From: Cladorhizidae sp. MBARI D1340-BT2
Lineage: Eukaryota > Porifera > Demospongiae > Poecilosclerida > Cladorhizidae
Length of the DNA stretch: 64,000 nt
Direction of reading: 5' to 3'
Assembly (NCBI GenBank): GCA_028752905.1
Contig: JAQNBH010000004.1
Span: 1,844,610 to 1,908,609, forward strand
Every line of letters begins with the position of its first letter. The first letter of the stretch is position 1. Position numbers and translations under genes: made by a program. Below are positions 24,059 to 36,893 of this stretch, one piece after another. The notes under the pieces were generated by a model. That model was not told the origin of the DNA. It worked only from the letters and a program-made list of their open reading frames with translations, and searched no databases.

Positions 24059-25805
24059 CTAGTGCTTCTGCCTTTTCCTGGTCTCCCTGTGCCTTCTCTC
24101 CCCCTGGCTGGCATCCCTGCTTCTCTTTTTGGACTTCTTGTGGATTTGAGACATGGTATCCTTGGCAAGGTTGCTGCCAAAGCAATTGAACAGGGACCCT
24201 GCCATAAATGGCAACAACTCCTCTACCAACAAGTGTCCACTGTCACATGCCTCGTTCTGGCGTCCTTGGTAGTTGCAAATAAACTTACTCACAACAGCCT
24301 GGAAGACCTTCAAAGCACCGTCACAGGCAAGGAAGCTTGCCCTCCTATCAGGGTCACCAACTATGTGCCTCCACACCTGGCTCACATCGACTGTGAGGCT
24401 GATAGCCAGCTCGGTGGGTGCCTTGAGTCTTCCCCTGTTCAAGGTGTTGGTCATCCACAGGTACTCCTCATCCACCTCGTCAGTGTCAAACACTGGGTCC
24501 TTGACACCAGCCACCAATAAGTTGATGCAGTCATCACAGTCCTTCTTCTTGGTGGCCTGGTATCCCAGATAGCCTGCAATGTGTCCCAGGGCAGGCCTGG
24601 CATGGTCAGGTGGCTCATATGCATCTTCCTCACCTGTGGCAGCAGCCACAAGGCTCTTGACGAAGCTGTCGATCACCTGCTGGTCCTCCTGCCTCATTGC
24701 CTGCCTGGCTCCAGACATCTCCTGCTGCACCTCCTTGATGCCGTAACCGCTGTACCACAGGAGGGCATGCTTGCGTATGATGGCCTCGCCCTGCAGGAAG
24801 TTGCGGACACTCGTCCACCGTCATCTGCATTGAGCTTGTCAATGGTGAAGCAGATGAATTGGTGGTGGTTGTCGCCAGGCCCCCTCTTGATCTCAAATCT
24901 GCATCACAAACATAATTACACACAGTTAGTGTTTAAAAAATTGCTTGGGTCACAGACTACTTGGGTCACAGACTACCTATTATTCTGTGTCTGTTGGGTC
25001 TAATTGAAACGTAGTGCACAGTCTGTCTGTAGTGCTATAAGACTTTAGGAATAAAGAGTTTAAAATACTTTTAATTGCTTTTTAGTAATTTTACATTCCC
25101 TTCTGGGCTAGGGCTAGGGCTAGGGCTAGGGCTGTGGGCTAGGGCTGTGGAGGCCAACAAAAATGGGGGGGGGGGGGGGGAAATAACCAAAAAGGTCAAG
25201 GTTCATAAAAAATTCATAAGGTCAAGATTCATAACCGGGACTAGACCAAAATGTTCAAACCCGGTACCGGTACATTAGCCACAGTATTTAAATTAGATTT
25301 ACCTGAAACCATGGTCGATCAGAAGCCTGGCCTGCACATCTTTTCCCACAGGTCGGCAAAGTCATTGACAGAGTCCTTTGCCATCAGCTCAACCTCCTGC
25401 TGCTGAAGCAACTCCGCCGTCCTTTTGTGTCTGACCTCCATGATGGCTGCCAGGGTGGGTCTGGGCTGTACCACTGGGACATGACTGTAGTAGCCAGGGT
25501 ACTTGGGGAAGAGGGATGGGATGGAAGTTGATTTGAGACGCCTACGTTTCCTGTCAGCGCCAGTCTTTTTCACCTGTGTGGCCTCAGTCCTCGGGCTGAA
25601 AGTGTTTGTCACAGACACCTCCGTCAACGGAATCCTCTCGGTGGAGTGTTTTCACCCACTTCTGCCTGATCTCCTCATTAGCAGGAAAGATTCTCACTGT
25701 ATACTTCTTGGGCTCTGGCACCTCGCCCTCTTCCTCGACTGCCTTGTCCTGTTTCGTTAAGTCATAGCCAGAGCGGCAATTAACTGCCTGGCACTTTTTT
25801 CCCAT
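24059..25805 (-). pseudogene. THAP-domain transposase, frameshifted
   Basis: It starts MGKKCQAVNCRSGYD and has QKWVKTLHRED and GVCDKHFQPED, the C2-CH spacing and tryptophan of a THAP DNA-binding domain (residues 1-73). A frameshift near 25590 leads into RRRLKSTSIPSLFPKYP, the usual THAP-linker pattern. Exon 1 probably ends at TTTCAG|GTAAAT (25303) and exon 2 begins after TGATGCAG (24904). Exon 2 reads FEIKRGPGDNHHQFICFTID, shifts frame near 24830, then reads RNFLQGEAIIRKHALLWYSG and the 223-codon C-terminal frame with GHIAGYLGYQATKKKDCDDC, ending RKRQKH. The catalytic centre could not be assigned by eye. Two frameshifts indicate a dead copy or sequencing errors. Confidence 0.75.
25105..25150. 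repeat. (GGGCTA)n short array
   Basis: Four perfect gggcta hexamers are followed by degenerate ones. It is one base off the telomeric GGGTTA, inside the THAP element. Confidence 0.85.
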
Positions 25806-26149
25806 GCCTTAAGTTGAAATCTTCACTTGTAATATCGTTCAGCTGTTCAGCTTCTCTGGTATGGTGGCTACTGCAGTGGCGGATCCAGGATTTAATACAA
25901 AAAGTGAGTTTCAAAAACGTGCCTGGTATATCGATCGGTAAAGGGTCTCGCTGCGTGGAGACTATGTCCCGAGATGCAACTACTTTTCCAACGAAGCTTG
26001 TACGATTGTTCGATGAGAGATGTTTGGAAAATTTCTTAAACTTGAAAATGTAAGTTGCTAATTCGTCTGCAAGTGAAAAAAGTCTTTTATTTGAAGATTT
26101 GAAACAAAAGTAGCGCTGCTCATCGTGGCAAATAGCTAGCCTACATGAA

Positions 26150-26372
26150 ATATAGCTAGCTAGATACTGTAGCTATACATAGCTAGCTAGATATAGCTAT
26201 CTAGATACGGCTACACATAGCTAGCTAGATACAGCTACACATAGCTGGCTAGATACAGCTACACATAGCTGGCTAGATACAGCTATACATAGCTAGCTAG
26301 ATACAGCTATACATAGCTAGCTAGATACAGCTATACATAGCTAGCTAGATACAGCTATACATAGCTAGCAAA
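26150..26372. repeat. 24-bp tagctagctaga array
   Basis: Repeats of about 24 bp containing catagctagctagatacagc, close to the right end of the THAP element. Confidence 0.85.
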
Positions 26373-26534
26373 TACATAACTAGCTAATGAATATATAGCT
26401 AACAAAAACTAAAATATACAAAAAAGAAAAAAAGCCAAAATAATATTATAGCTTTTCATTTGTCAGCCCCATACGGCGCGGCAAGGCGGGGCCCTTTTAG
26501 GCAGTGTTGAGTCAATTAGTTCTAGTAGTCTATG

Positions 26535-27365
26535 ATGATATATATATGTTTATTTGATGTATTTGATATAATTACCGAATATAAGTCGCGACTTGTCAAG
26601 TTGCGCAGTGCGCTTGCGCAGTGCCAAGCCAGTCTTGTTTGACGCAAATTTGTTTGTGGTTGAGATTGTTTCATTTCAAACATTGAGCTAGGTAGTAATT
26701 AGCAGGAAAGAGTTCCTAATCGCTATCGTCTACAATGAGTTCAGTTCGTTATGTTCTCGTCCAAGGAAGCAAATGGATGATCTTCTCCACAGCTGTCACT
26801 TCCCTCCACAGCTGTCACTTCCCTCCCAACAGCTGGCGAGTAGCTTGAGTAATGGCTGGGATAGCTAAAGCTTCTTCTTTATCGACTTTGAAGCAGTGAA
26901 TTTCTCCATCTTCAGACCCGCCCACCTTCACAGTGCTGCCACAAGCACGGAATGATTTCTTGATCTCGGCAGACAAAAACGACTGCGTGTGTGCAAGAGC
27001 AGTGGTATAATTAACTTATAATAATATAATAATTATGGCTTTACAGCGACAATGAAGATGACTCTACATGAAGTGAACACAAAAAAACCCATCAAAAGAA
27101 GAAAATATATATTGTGCTGTCAGTCTAGCACCAAGTACTGGTGCAGCTGTGTGTGTGTGTGTGCATAGATATGATTATAATATTTAAAGATAGATAAATG
27201 TGGAGTGGCTTAATTAAACAGTAGTTTGGACATGGACAAACAATATGGAAAGAACAATATGGAAAGAACAAATATTATCTGTGTCAAAGTTAGTTGTGAA
27301 GTGGTTCCAGAAAATAATTTTTTGATTTTTTTTTAATGGTTGAATTAACACTGATGTCATACTAT
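26535..27365. other. No recognisable gene
   Basis: Unique sequence with a ttgcgcagtgcgcttgcgca cluster near 26605 and two adjacent copies of cttccctccacagctgtca near 26790. No open frame is worth reporting. Confidence 0.4.
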
Positions 27366-30012
27366 TCCATAGTCTCATGTTTATTTGATATACATAATTA
27401 TGTTAATTTGATATATTTAATATATGTTTTTTTAATATATACTGTATATATATATATATATATGTGCTTATTTGATATATATTGTTTATTTGGTATATAT
27501 AATGTTTATTATGTTTATTTGATATATATAATGTTTATTTCATATATATTGTATGTTTATTTGATATATTTTATATATATTTATTTTATATATATATGTT
27601 TATTGTTTATTGATATATGTGTTTGTTTATTTGATATATTATGTTTATTTGATATATATATATATATATAATATATATGTTTATTTGATTTATATATGTT
27701 TATTTGATATATATATATATATAGGTTAATTTATATATATATATATATGTTTATTTGATATATATATATATATATTTGATATATATACGTTTATTTATTT
27801 GATATATATATATATATATATATATGTACATTTGATATATAATTATATATAATTATGTTTATTTTGATATATAATATAATTATAAGAAATATAGATATAT
27901 ATAAGATATATATATGATTATTTGATATATATATTTTTATTTGATATATATATGTTTATTTATTTGATATATATATGTTTATTAGATATATATTTTGATA
28001 TATATGTTTATTAGATATGTTTATTTAATATTAAATTGTTTATTTGATATATATATATGTTTATTTGATATATATATATGTTTAATATATAGTTGATATA
28101 TATATATAATATATCAAATAAATCCATATATATCTATATATATATCAAATAAACACAAATAACATAATATATCAAATAAACATATATATGCCCAAATAAA
28201 CATATATATATCAAATACATATATATATATCAAATAAACATATATATCAAATAAACATACATATATATACCAAATAAACATATATAATCAAATAAACATA
28301 TTATATAGATCAAATAAACATATACATATATCAAATAAACATATATATTTCAAATAAACATATTATATATAAAATAAACAAAAAACATATATATCTATCT
28401 AATAAACATATATATAATATATATATAACAAATAAACATATATATGTCAAATAAACATAATATATATATTAAACATATATATTTCAAATGGACATCTAAT
28501 AAACATATATATAACATATATCTCAAATAGACATACATATCTAATAAACGTATATAAATCAATATATATTAGATCAAATAAGCATATATATATCAAATAA
28601 ACATATTATATATATCAAATACATATATATCAAATAAACTCAAATAACAAGTAAACAATATATATATATATATATATATATATCAATATATAATATGTTT
28701 ATTTGATATATATATAATATAATTATATGTTTATTTGAATATGTATATTATGTATATTAGTTTATTTTGTTTATTATATTTATTTGATATATATATGTTT
28801 ATTTGATATATTTATTTGATATATATATGTTTATTTAATATATATATATATATATATGTTTATTTAATATATATATATTTATTTGATATATATATCAAAT
28901 AAACACAAATAAACATATATTATATATATCAAATATATGAATCAAATATATATATATCAAATAAACATTATATATATCAAATAAACATCAAATACACATA
29001 TATATCCAATAAACATATATATTTCAAATAAACATATATATATATATAATATAATAATATCAAATATATATATATCAAATAATCATTTATTTCAAATAAA
29101 CATATACATATCTAATAAACATCAAAATTAATATATATATATATCATATATTTCAAATAAACATAATAATATATCATATATATATCAAATAAACAAAATA
29201 AACATATATATATTATATCAAATAAACATATATATATCAAATATATGAATCAAATATACAAATATATATATATATATATATATATCTATCAAATAAACAT
29301 AAAATACCCATCAAATACCCATATATATCCAATAAACATATATATTTCAAATAAACATATATATAATATATAATATATATCAAATATAATATATATATAT
29401 CAAATAATCATTTATTTCAAATAAACATATACATATCTAATAAACATCAAATATATATATATATCATATATTTCAAATAAACATAATAAGATATCATATA
29501 TATATCAAATAAACAAAATAAACATATATATATTATATCAAATAAACATATATATATCAAATAAACATATATTTATATCTAATAAACATACATATATATA
29601 TATCATGTATATATCAAATAAACATATATATGTCAAATAAACATATATATATATATATCATATAAACGTATATAATTATATAATTAATAAACATATATTC
29701 AAATAAACATATATATATATTTCAAATAAACTAATAAACATATATATTATATCAAATAAAAATATAATATATCAGATAAACATATATATTTCAAATAAAC
29801 AAAATAAACACATATATATATATCAAATAGACATATAGACATATATAAATATCAGATAAATTCAAATAAACATATATAATTATATCAAATAAAGATATCA
29901 AATAAACATATATATATATATATATCAAATAAACATATATATATATAATAATCAAATAAACATATATATATATATAATTATAATAAATATATATATATCA
30001 AATAAACATACA
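27366..30012. repeat. AT-rich satellite with orientation switches
   Basis: Units of tatatgtttatttgatatat type run in one orientation to about 28090 and in the reverse orientation (atatcaaataaacatatat) to about 28660. They return to the first orientation to about 28880, then reverse again to 30012. A block around 28970-29220 (patterns caaataatcatttatttc and atgaatcaaat) recurs around 29250-29530, so there is also internal duplication. It is the same satellite as at 21525-23371. Confidence 0.9.
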
Positions 30013-30116
30013 TATTTGTCGAGGGCACCACCTCCACTTCACCAACTGCGCATGTGCAGACACATATTTCCTCCCTCCCACGCAAATCAGGAAACTATAA
30101 GCCATTGGGGTGACCA

Positions 30117-30268
30117 GATAGTATTATTCGCATAGCGAAGCCATTGCTGGGAGACAGATATCTACAGATAGTATTATTCGCGTAGCTAAGCCATTGCTGG
30201 GAGACAGATATCTACAGATAGTATTATTCGCGTAGCTAAGCCATTGCTGGGAGACAGATATCTACAGA
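30117..30268. repeat. 50-bp tandem repeat, three copies
   Basis: gtattattcgc starts at 30121, 30171 and 30221. The unit includes agccattgctgggagacag. The first copy differs at catagcgaag. Confidence 0.95.
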
Positions 30269-31658
30269 TAAGTATGTAACATAATTCCATTTCCCTATGA
30301 TGTTGATCTAACAAACTATCATACCACCCCTCAGATATAAGTTGATATTTGAATTTTCAGGTCAGTCATGCGAACAGAGAGAGACCAACGTGTGTTCCTG
30401 CGGAAGGTTGAGTACTATTTACAGAATGGTGCATATATCTGTGCAGTGGTATTCGGAAGAGCAGCATCAGTTTTATTGTCATTGCTATGTAAATAATTAC
30501 CACCTGCTTGTGGTGTTTTCTCCACAGCTTTACTGGTTAAGATTGTGATTGTCATGTGGACATAAATTGATCAATGCCAATGATTTCATAAGCCTCCAAT
30601 ACATGGTCTATATTCTCCACAACAAATTAGGCCTACATAAACCATTGCTTCCTGATTTCATAGAACTTGGCAGATTTCTTTCAAGTGACCAAAAATGATT
30701 TACGTGTCTTGTTATAAAGGTCTATGAAATAATGTACATGACACAACTTGTCATGGCTATTTTGTCTATAGGTGAAACAATGTTCTACTCACAACCAGCA
30801 AAAAACCATCCCAATAAGAAGCTTAAGCGCTTGGTCCTGCTCTCAATTGATGAGCAGCAGAAAATTTTGCGTGAGGCCCATGACATCAATAGTGCACATC
30901 AAGGTCAGAAGCGTACCTTGGCATGTCTTACACAGGACTATTATTGGATGATGACTATGGCAAAGGATGTTTATAGTTGGGTAAGTATTTGTACATAGTG
31001 ATATATCAATACATAAGTTGTAATATCGTAAAGGTGGATCAGGTTATATTAGTGGTATTGTTGTTGAGATATATTTTATTAAGCTTGGCCGTCTGCTCAC
31101 CTGAAGCTGACCCTCCTGTCTCTCCACACTTGATCTTTCTCCATCATATGGTCACCAAATCTCTGTGCATATGTATGATGAACTCAAACAGCACTGTTCT
31201 GGGTGTGCTCTGCCAGAACTCCTGAAGGTTGGGAGGATAATTCTCTAGCTCTTATGCACAGTTGCAGAAACAGTAGACAAAGAAATAACAATCAGGGTTT
31301 TCATATTATGCATGTACTCTGTACCCTCGCTGTTATGTAGTTGCTCAGTTTTAAGTGCCTATTTTGTTGTTTACTGATATAATAAGTGGCCCAGCTTGAC
31401 AAAATGGTAGTTTTGTGGAGACCTATGGATATCTCAGTCACTGCATGCAGCTGTCCATGGCTTGTCACTACATGCAGCTGTTCATGGCTTATCACAGCAT
31501 GCAGCTGTCATCTCTATGTGGTGATGGACCAAGTGATCCAGAAGACAGCTGCCCTTTGTCTATGAAACAAGCTGGACTATTTTTACTCTGAAAAAGAAAC
31601 TTTGTTGAACTAGTTATAGAATTTTTAATGATCGTTTATGCACGATATTGTGTCAATA

Positions 31659-33060
31659 CAGTGGTCCCTCTGTATTAAGACCCTCCCAAGTAAGACCACC
31701 TCCATTATGAGACCATTTTTGCTTGCTCCCGGTTGGTTGGCTTTATTTTGCCCCTCCCAAGTAAGACCCTCTAAGACAAGTCCACCTCTCTTATAAGACC
31801 ACTTGGCTGGGTCAATATCCTCCCAAGTAAGACCAAGCATCCAAGAATAGAGTGAATTTAGTTTTTTGTTTGAAGATCTACCTTCCATTGAAGTGACATA
31901 CTTTTGCCCAACTGTGAAAAATCAGGAACTGGTACATTTTTACATCTGCATTGATCCAAAGAGGGACCTCGGCATCGAGTATGAGGCACAGGCCAAGGCA
32001 TGGATGAGCACTCCTATCTGGGAGCAGTGGCTCAAGCGCACCAACAATAAGATGCTTGCCAAGGGCCGGAAGATCATCATATTCATTGACAACTGCTCAG
32101 CGCACTCAGATATCAACCTCAGAAACCTCAAGCTGGTCTTCCTTCCTGCCAACACCACCTCCAAGCTTCAGCCTATGGACGCTGACATCATCCAGGCCAT
32201 GAAGCTGGTCTACCAGAAGCAGATGATCTGCTATATTCTCCGGCTCATGGACGACACTGTGAATGCCGATAGTGGTTGCACTGAGAAAATGAGCTCGCTT
32301 GTCAAGAAGGTGGACATTCTGATGGCAATCCACTGACTCATGAAGGCCTGGGGATGACCTCCATGTGTCCACCATCAAGAAGTGCTTTAAGAAGTGTGGC
32401 TTCACGACCACCACTGCCCCCGCTGCTGAGGTAGAGGAGTCATAAATGCGCAGCTGCCGGAGGGTGTGACACTGCCGAGGACTACGCCAACATCGACAGC
32501 GAGGTGCACACCAGTGAGGACCACTATGACCCTGCCCTCAACCATGCCCTCGCCACCCCTGCTGACTCCTCCCCTGAGGAGCCTGAGTCAGATGAGGAGG
32601 AGGATGGCCCCATGCCCACTCCTGTGACTGTGTCAGAGGTGTTCGAGATGGTGTGCAAGCTGCGTGACTTTGCCACTCGAGGCATTCCCAAGCTTGTGGC
32701 AGGTGCTGATTCTATCGAGCAGATGGTCATCCAGAATAGGATGGAGCGGACTGTCCAGTCCAGTATCTCAGACTTTCTGTGTCCTAAGGACACTGCATGA
32801 GTCTAATGTCCAATACATACATGTGTACAATGATAACCAATGTCTTTCCAAGACACACCCATAATTCCAATGAGAATACAGTATCTTGTCTGGGGAGCTT
32901 GCAGTTGGTTTAATATTATGAATGTGTGTACACTACACAATAAAATCCACTGAGCAATGCTTTGTGAGACCCCTGGAGTGTTATTCCCAAGTAAGACCAC
33001 CTCTCTAATAAGACCAGTTGGAAGTGCTCCCTGGGTGGTCTTAATAGGGAGGGACCACTG
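31659..33060 (+). mobile_element. Tigger/pogo-type element, internally deleted (1402 bp)
   Basis: The ends cagtggtccctctgtattaa (31659) and, as reverse complement, cagtggtccctccctattaa (33060) are terminal inverted repeats. They are flanked by TA on both sides (31657-31658 and 33061-33062), the pogo/Tc1 target. Sub-terminal aagtaagacc motifs recur. The length is well short of a full Tigger element. Confidence 0.88.
31866..32800 (+). pseudogene. Tigger transposase, C-terminal part
   Basis: The frame reads MSTPIWEQWLKRTNNKMLAK, IIIFIDNCSAH (second catalytic D), FLPANTTSKLQPMDADIIQA (third D) and MKLVYQKQM. The DDE_1 core is therefore present from its second acidic residue. The N-terminal CENP-B-type helix-turn-helix and the first D are missing. 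After a stop near 32335 a shifted frame gives HVSTIKKCFKKCGF. A further frame at 32504-32800 ends VQSSISDFLCPKDTA, the usual Tigger C-terminus. Non-autonomous relic. Confidence 0.85.
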
Positions 33061-35111
33061 TAGGATGTTTCTTTCAGAAATTCGAATAAGGGTGTCGGTG
33101 GTGGGATAAAAAGCAATGTTATAATGCACTGAGGGGGCAGCATTCCTTACAGGAGCATAAATGAATTTATGTTCTCTGAAGTTACTATAGGTGCTCTCTG
33201 GGATGTGGTAGGACAGTACATGTTTTAGAACAAATCAGGTCAACTCTAAAACTCTGGTGTATGGTACACATCTGTAGTATGCACTGCCAGCAAATGTCAC
33301 ATCCATGGAGCTTCATCACTAACATCAATATCCAAGAGAATATATGGCTCCAGAGAGGTTTTACTGCTACTGCATTTTGATCATTATGACAGGCCCTCTA
33401 AACAAAGCATACCATGTACTTGTAAACAAGGTGTAAATCAAGAGGTAATCTGTTGATTAAAATCACTGTACTGAGTGCAGCATTCCAAAGTGTGTGCTAT
33501 ATATACAATACTCAATAATCTAAAGGCTGGTTCACAATAGGCGCATCGCTTGCACGGCGACGATTGCAACACGACACGTCGATGGTGAACATGAGGTTGC
33601 ATCGCAATGCGATGCATTGCATCGTGTTGCATCCCATTAAGGAGGGACAGGACCATTTTTTAATTTAAAAAACTACAACTTGTGATTACCATTTATTGCT
33701 CTGTAGATTCTGTAAACTTCATGGTATGGACCTGATATATATCTCAAAAGAGAGGTCTCTCCATGTGCTCTCTTTTGATACTAAAATATTTTTCATTGGT
33801 ATAACGATAGCCAAGTTACAGGATGGATAATTGGGTGGACCACGTATGACACAGGAGAGGTAGTCAAGCGTTCCCCCCCAAGACCAGGCAAGACATACTA
33901 CGCCCAATATTTCTTTTCTTCAGACTTCAGAGGGAGCATCCCGTCAGTTCTGCTCCCCACAGCCCCTTTTAACAGGGTGTATATAATCTTGTAAAAGTCA
34001 CTGGACCAAGAAAATAATTTTGGGATGCCAAACATTTCCTTCCCCTAGCAGAAACTTGCATAAAGCGCTGGGGAAGGAGAGGTTTTAGGGATTCTAGAGC
34101 AACCCTTCATCACTGATGGCAAGCCATCATTCATCACTTATGGCGAGACAATCGTATCGATTTCTAAAGTGGGGGTACCTCAAAACCTGAATGCCTGTGG
34201 CTCTGCATAAATATCTCCAGATTGCAAAGTGTTCGAGTTCAAATTAGCACCTGTGGCTAGAGGCTACGCAATGAGTGTTTTCATTGGGCGCTAAAAGATA
34301 AGTACTCGGTCAAGCGTGCAGGTGGAAAAAAATATTTTTTTCTGAACACACTCTCTTCATGTAGCACTAGTAATCAGGTAAGCAGGGAGGGCAAAGCTTG
34401 TCTTCCTGGGCACTAGTGTGTGCCTCTCCATGGTGCATGTGGATCCAAGTGCAGGCTCTGGCACATGAATGGTAGACATGAAGTATATACTCCTCATCTC
34501 TACACAGACAGTAGCAAGTAGGGGGCCATTGGAACCAAAGTCCATGACCATTGGTTGCTGTTTGTGACCTTTGTTAGCAATTCTTTCGGAAATCCTGCCC
34601 TGTTAGGACAGGCTGTTCCCCAGTCATGGATGCCTGAACCTGAACACTACCCATTTATAAAAATGTTTCTATGGATATATATACACATATACATGGCATT
34701 GGTATTCTATTTGATGCCTCTCTTACATTATTTCAACTGACACTGGCCTAGTAGAGTAAGCTCTAAGTATGAAATGTGGATCATCTTTTGTATTGACACA
34801 GTCTAACGTAAGTGTTTTGAGCAGACATTGATAAGTTTCTCCTTAAAGTATAGTTCGTGTGGATAATCTGTGAGTTGCTTGCTCAATGTATGGACCAGTA
34901 TTAGTGTGGGAAATATGTGAATTGTTCAAATCCTTGTTTGCTCTTATCATGTAATATATAAAAATGTTGCCTCATGAAACTACAGTCATTTTATTGTGTT
35001 TTTAGATATCCACTTGTCAAAGGTGCCAACAATTTTAAGAGCATTGCAACAGAGCTACATCCTATCAAAGTTTCCAACAGGTCACTGATTTTATACTGCA
35101 TGACACATGCA
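33061..35111. other. No recognisable gene
   Basis: Intronic or intergenic sequence between the two nested transposons. ggctggttcacaataggcgc at about 33525, with a following gcaatgcgatgcattgc cluster, looks like the end of a DNA transposon or MITE, but I found no partner end. Short frames at 33719-33907 and 34357-34551 (-) are unassigned. Confidence 0.4.
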
Positions 35112-36893
35112 CAGAGTTACCAACCGTCCCAGAATGGCACGGAATTTTGAGCCTTGTTCCGGTGGTGTCCTTGTCCCGGAAATTTCCCTGAATTTATAGC
35201 TACGCGCACCTTGCGGTTCCACTCGCTTAGATGGCCAATGCAGTCTCAAGCTTGTTTAGTTTAGTCCTTTAACACTCGTAAAGCAACAAAAACAGGACAC
35301 TTTTTAGCAGAGAAAAACTTCAGATAAACAATTACGGTGTGTGAAACAACCTTTGACCTTGTTTCAGTTAGAGGTGCGGCACTCACGTGAAACTTCTCTG
35401 CATGTCAGCAAAATGGCTATAATTATAGTGTAGCAAAGAAGCAGAAGAGAGAATGCCATTTTGACAATAAATGGATCAAAGAATTTCAGGGGATAGGAGT
35501 TTCAAAGGTATAAATTAAAAATATATAATGAAATTGATTGACAAAGTAAGTAAGCATGGCCCAAATACATGGTAAATAATAACATCATGGGTACAGTGTG
35601 CTGCTTGTGTTCAATGCAATAGTAATGTCAGTAGTCTTGCCTTCATTTTTGGTCACTTGTATGCCCAATGTAATCTGTGTGCAATCGACTTTGGTGTTAC
35701 CCATGGTGGCCATAATGATGTCACATCTCACCTCAAGAGCAAGAAACATAAGGATATGTCAAAGGCTGTGTTATCAACTATTCCAATCACCTCTCTCTTC
35801 CAACATCAAAGAAGTGATCAAGTAATCGAAGCAGAGGTCAGGTGGGCTACATTTGTTGCTAAGCACAACATATCCTTTCTGTCTAGTGACCACGCCACCA
35901 AGCTTTTCAGCAAGATGTTCCCAAACTCTGAAATTGCAAAGAAATTATCCTGTTCCCACACCAAAACCACCGCCATAGTGAAGAAAGCTCTTGCTCCTTA
36001 CTTCACACAGAGAGTTATGGAGGCAATGTCAAGTGGTCCATTCTCTTTGATGATTGATGAATCCCATGACAAGAGGGATAAGCCTTGCATAAGTCTTTTG
36101 AGGCTTTTTGATCCACAGATAGGTGAAGTACGGACGAGATTCTTGGATATACCTGTTGTGAACATTGATATAGCTCCCAATTTGTGTTCAAGCCTTGAAG
36201 GAGTCACTGACTAAGAATGGGCTCAGCTTTGACAATGCAGTGTCTTTCATGTCTGATACCACCAATGTTATGAAAGGAGTGAGGTCAGGTGTGCAGAAAC
36301 TGATTAAGGATGAGATCCCAACTTTGTACGATGTTGGTTGCATCTGCCATTTGGCTGATTTAACAGTCAAAGCTGGTTTGAAGGTACTCCCAGTGAACAT
36401 TGACCAGCTCTTCATCGACATATTCTACTACCTCCATAGCAGCAATTTGTCATCCTATGGTGTTCACTTTTCACCACTGAGCGAGGGGTGAATTTGAAGC
36501 ATTGCCCCACACGATGACTCAGCTTGCTGAAGTGTGTGAATCATTACCTCAGGCAGTATGATGGTTTGAAGTCATTCTTCTTGTCTTGTGAGGAAGCTGA
36601 AACAGCTAAGGTCTGTAGCATTCTTTCAAGGCTTGAGAATCCTCTGACGAAACCTCTGTTGTTCTTTTATCTTGCCCTCAATGGATCAATTCAACCGCCT
36701 CTTCCAGAAATCTACAGAGAATACTACATCACAGCTGTATGTTGAGATGAACCGGTTAGTTAGGTCGAAAAATCGTGTATAAAATTAATGGCGTGGTCAA
36801 GGGAAAGGCGCACAGAAATTAGGTGGTGGGGTCGAAAATTCGTTAAAAAAAAATAATGTCCCGGAATTAACTTATGGAAAGTTGGCAAGTATG
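35112..36893 (+). mobile_element. hAT-type element (1782 bp), degenerate
   Basis: The left end cagagttaccaac and the right end, as reverse complement, catacttgccaac form 13-bp imperfect inverted repeats. catgca flanks both sides directly (35106-35111 and 36894-36899). hAT elements normally make 8-bp duplications, so either two bases have mutated or the ends are off by a base or two. Confidence 0.6.
35657..36760 (+). pseudogene. hAT-superfamily transposase (BED-like finger), frameshifted
   Basis: The frame starts with a C2H2/BED-like finger (CNLCAIDFGVTHGG, then HLKSKKHKD). It continues FVAKHNISFLSSDHATKLF, PFSLMIDESHDKRDKPCISL and FLDIPVV, typical of the DUF4371-like hAT core. A frameshift near 36190 leads to NGLSFDNAVSFMSDTTNVMK and ICHLADLTVKAGLK. 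Another leads to LKCVNHYLRQYDGLKSFFLS and RLENPLTKPLL, and a last one to MDQFNRLFQKSTENTTSQLY. The C-terminal dimerisation domain is absent. At least three frameshifts make it inactive. Confidence 0.75.

Larger units (their letters stand above)
23785..26534 (-). mobile_element. THAP-type DNA transposon (P/Kolobok-like), about 2.75 kb
   Basis: The left end catagactactagaact (23785) and the right end, read as reverse complement, catagactactagaacta (26534) are terminal inverted repeats. They continue with ttgactcaacact and, more loosely, to tatggggct (about 75 bp). Between them lies a single minus-strand transposase gene. The flanks share atgat (23778-23782 and 26535-26539), but a clean 8-bp target duplication is not visible. 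The interior also holds (GGGCTA)n and a 24-bp tagctagctaga array. Confidence 0.75.

Noticed and set aside
25105..25150. (GGGCTA)n as interstitial telomere DNA.
   Set aside because: The hexamer differs from TTAGGG, the array is very short, and it lies inside a DNA transposon.
24059..25805. Host THAP-domain gene rather than a transposase.
   Set aside because: Matching terminal inverted repeats at 23785 and 26534 bracket it, and the frame is broken twice.
33525..33640. A MITE end (ggctggttcacaataggc).
   Set aside because: No matching opposite end or target duplication was found within reach.
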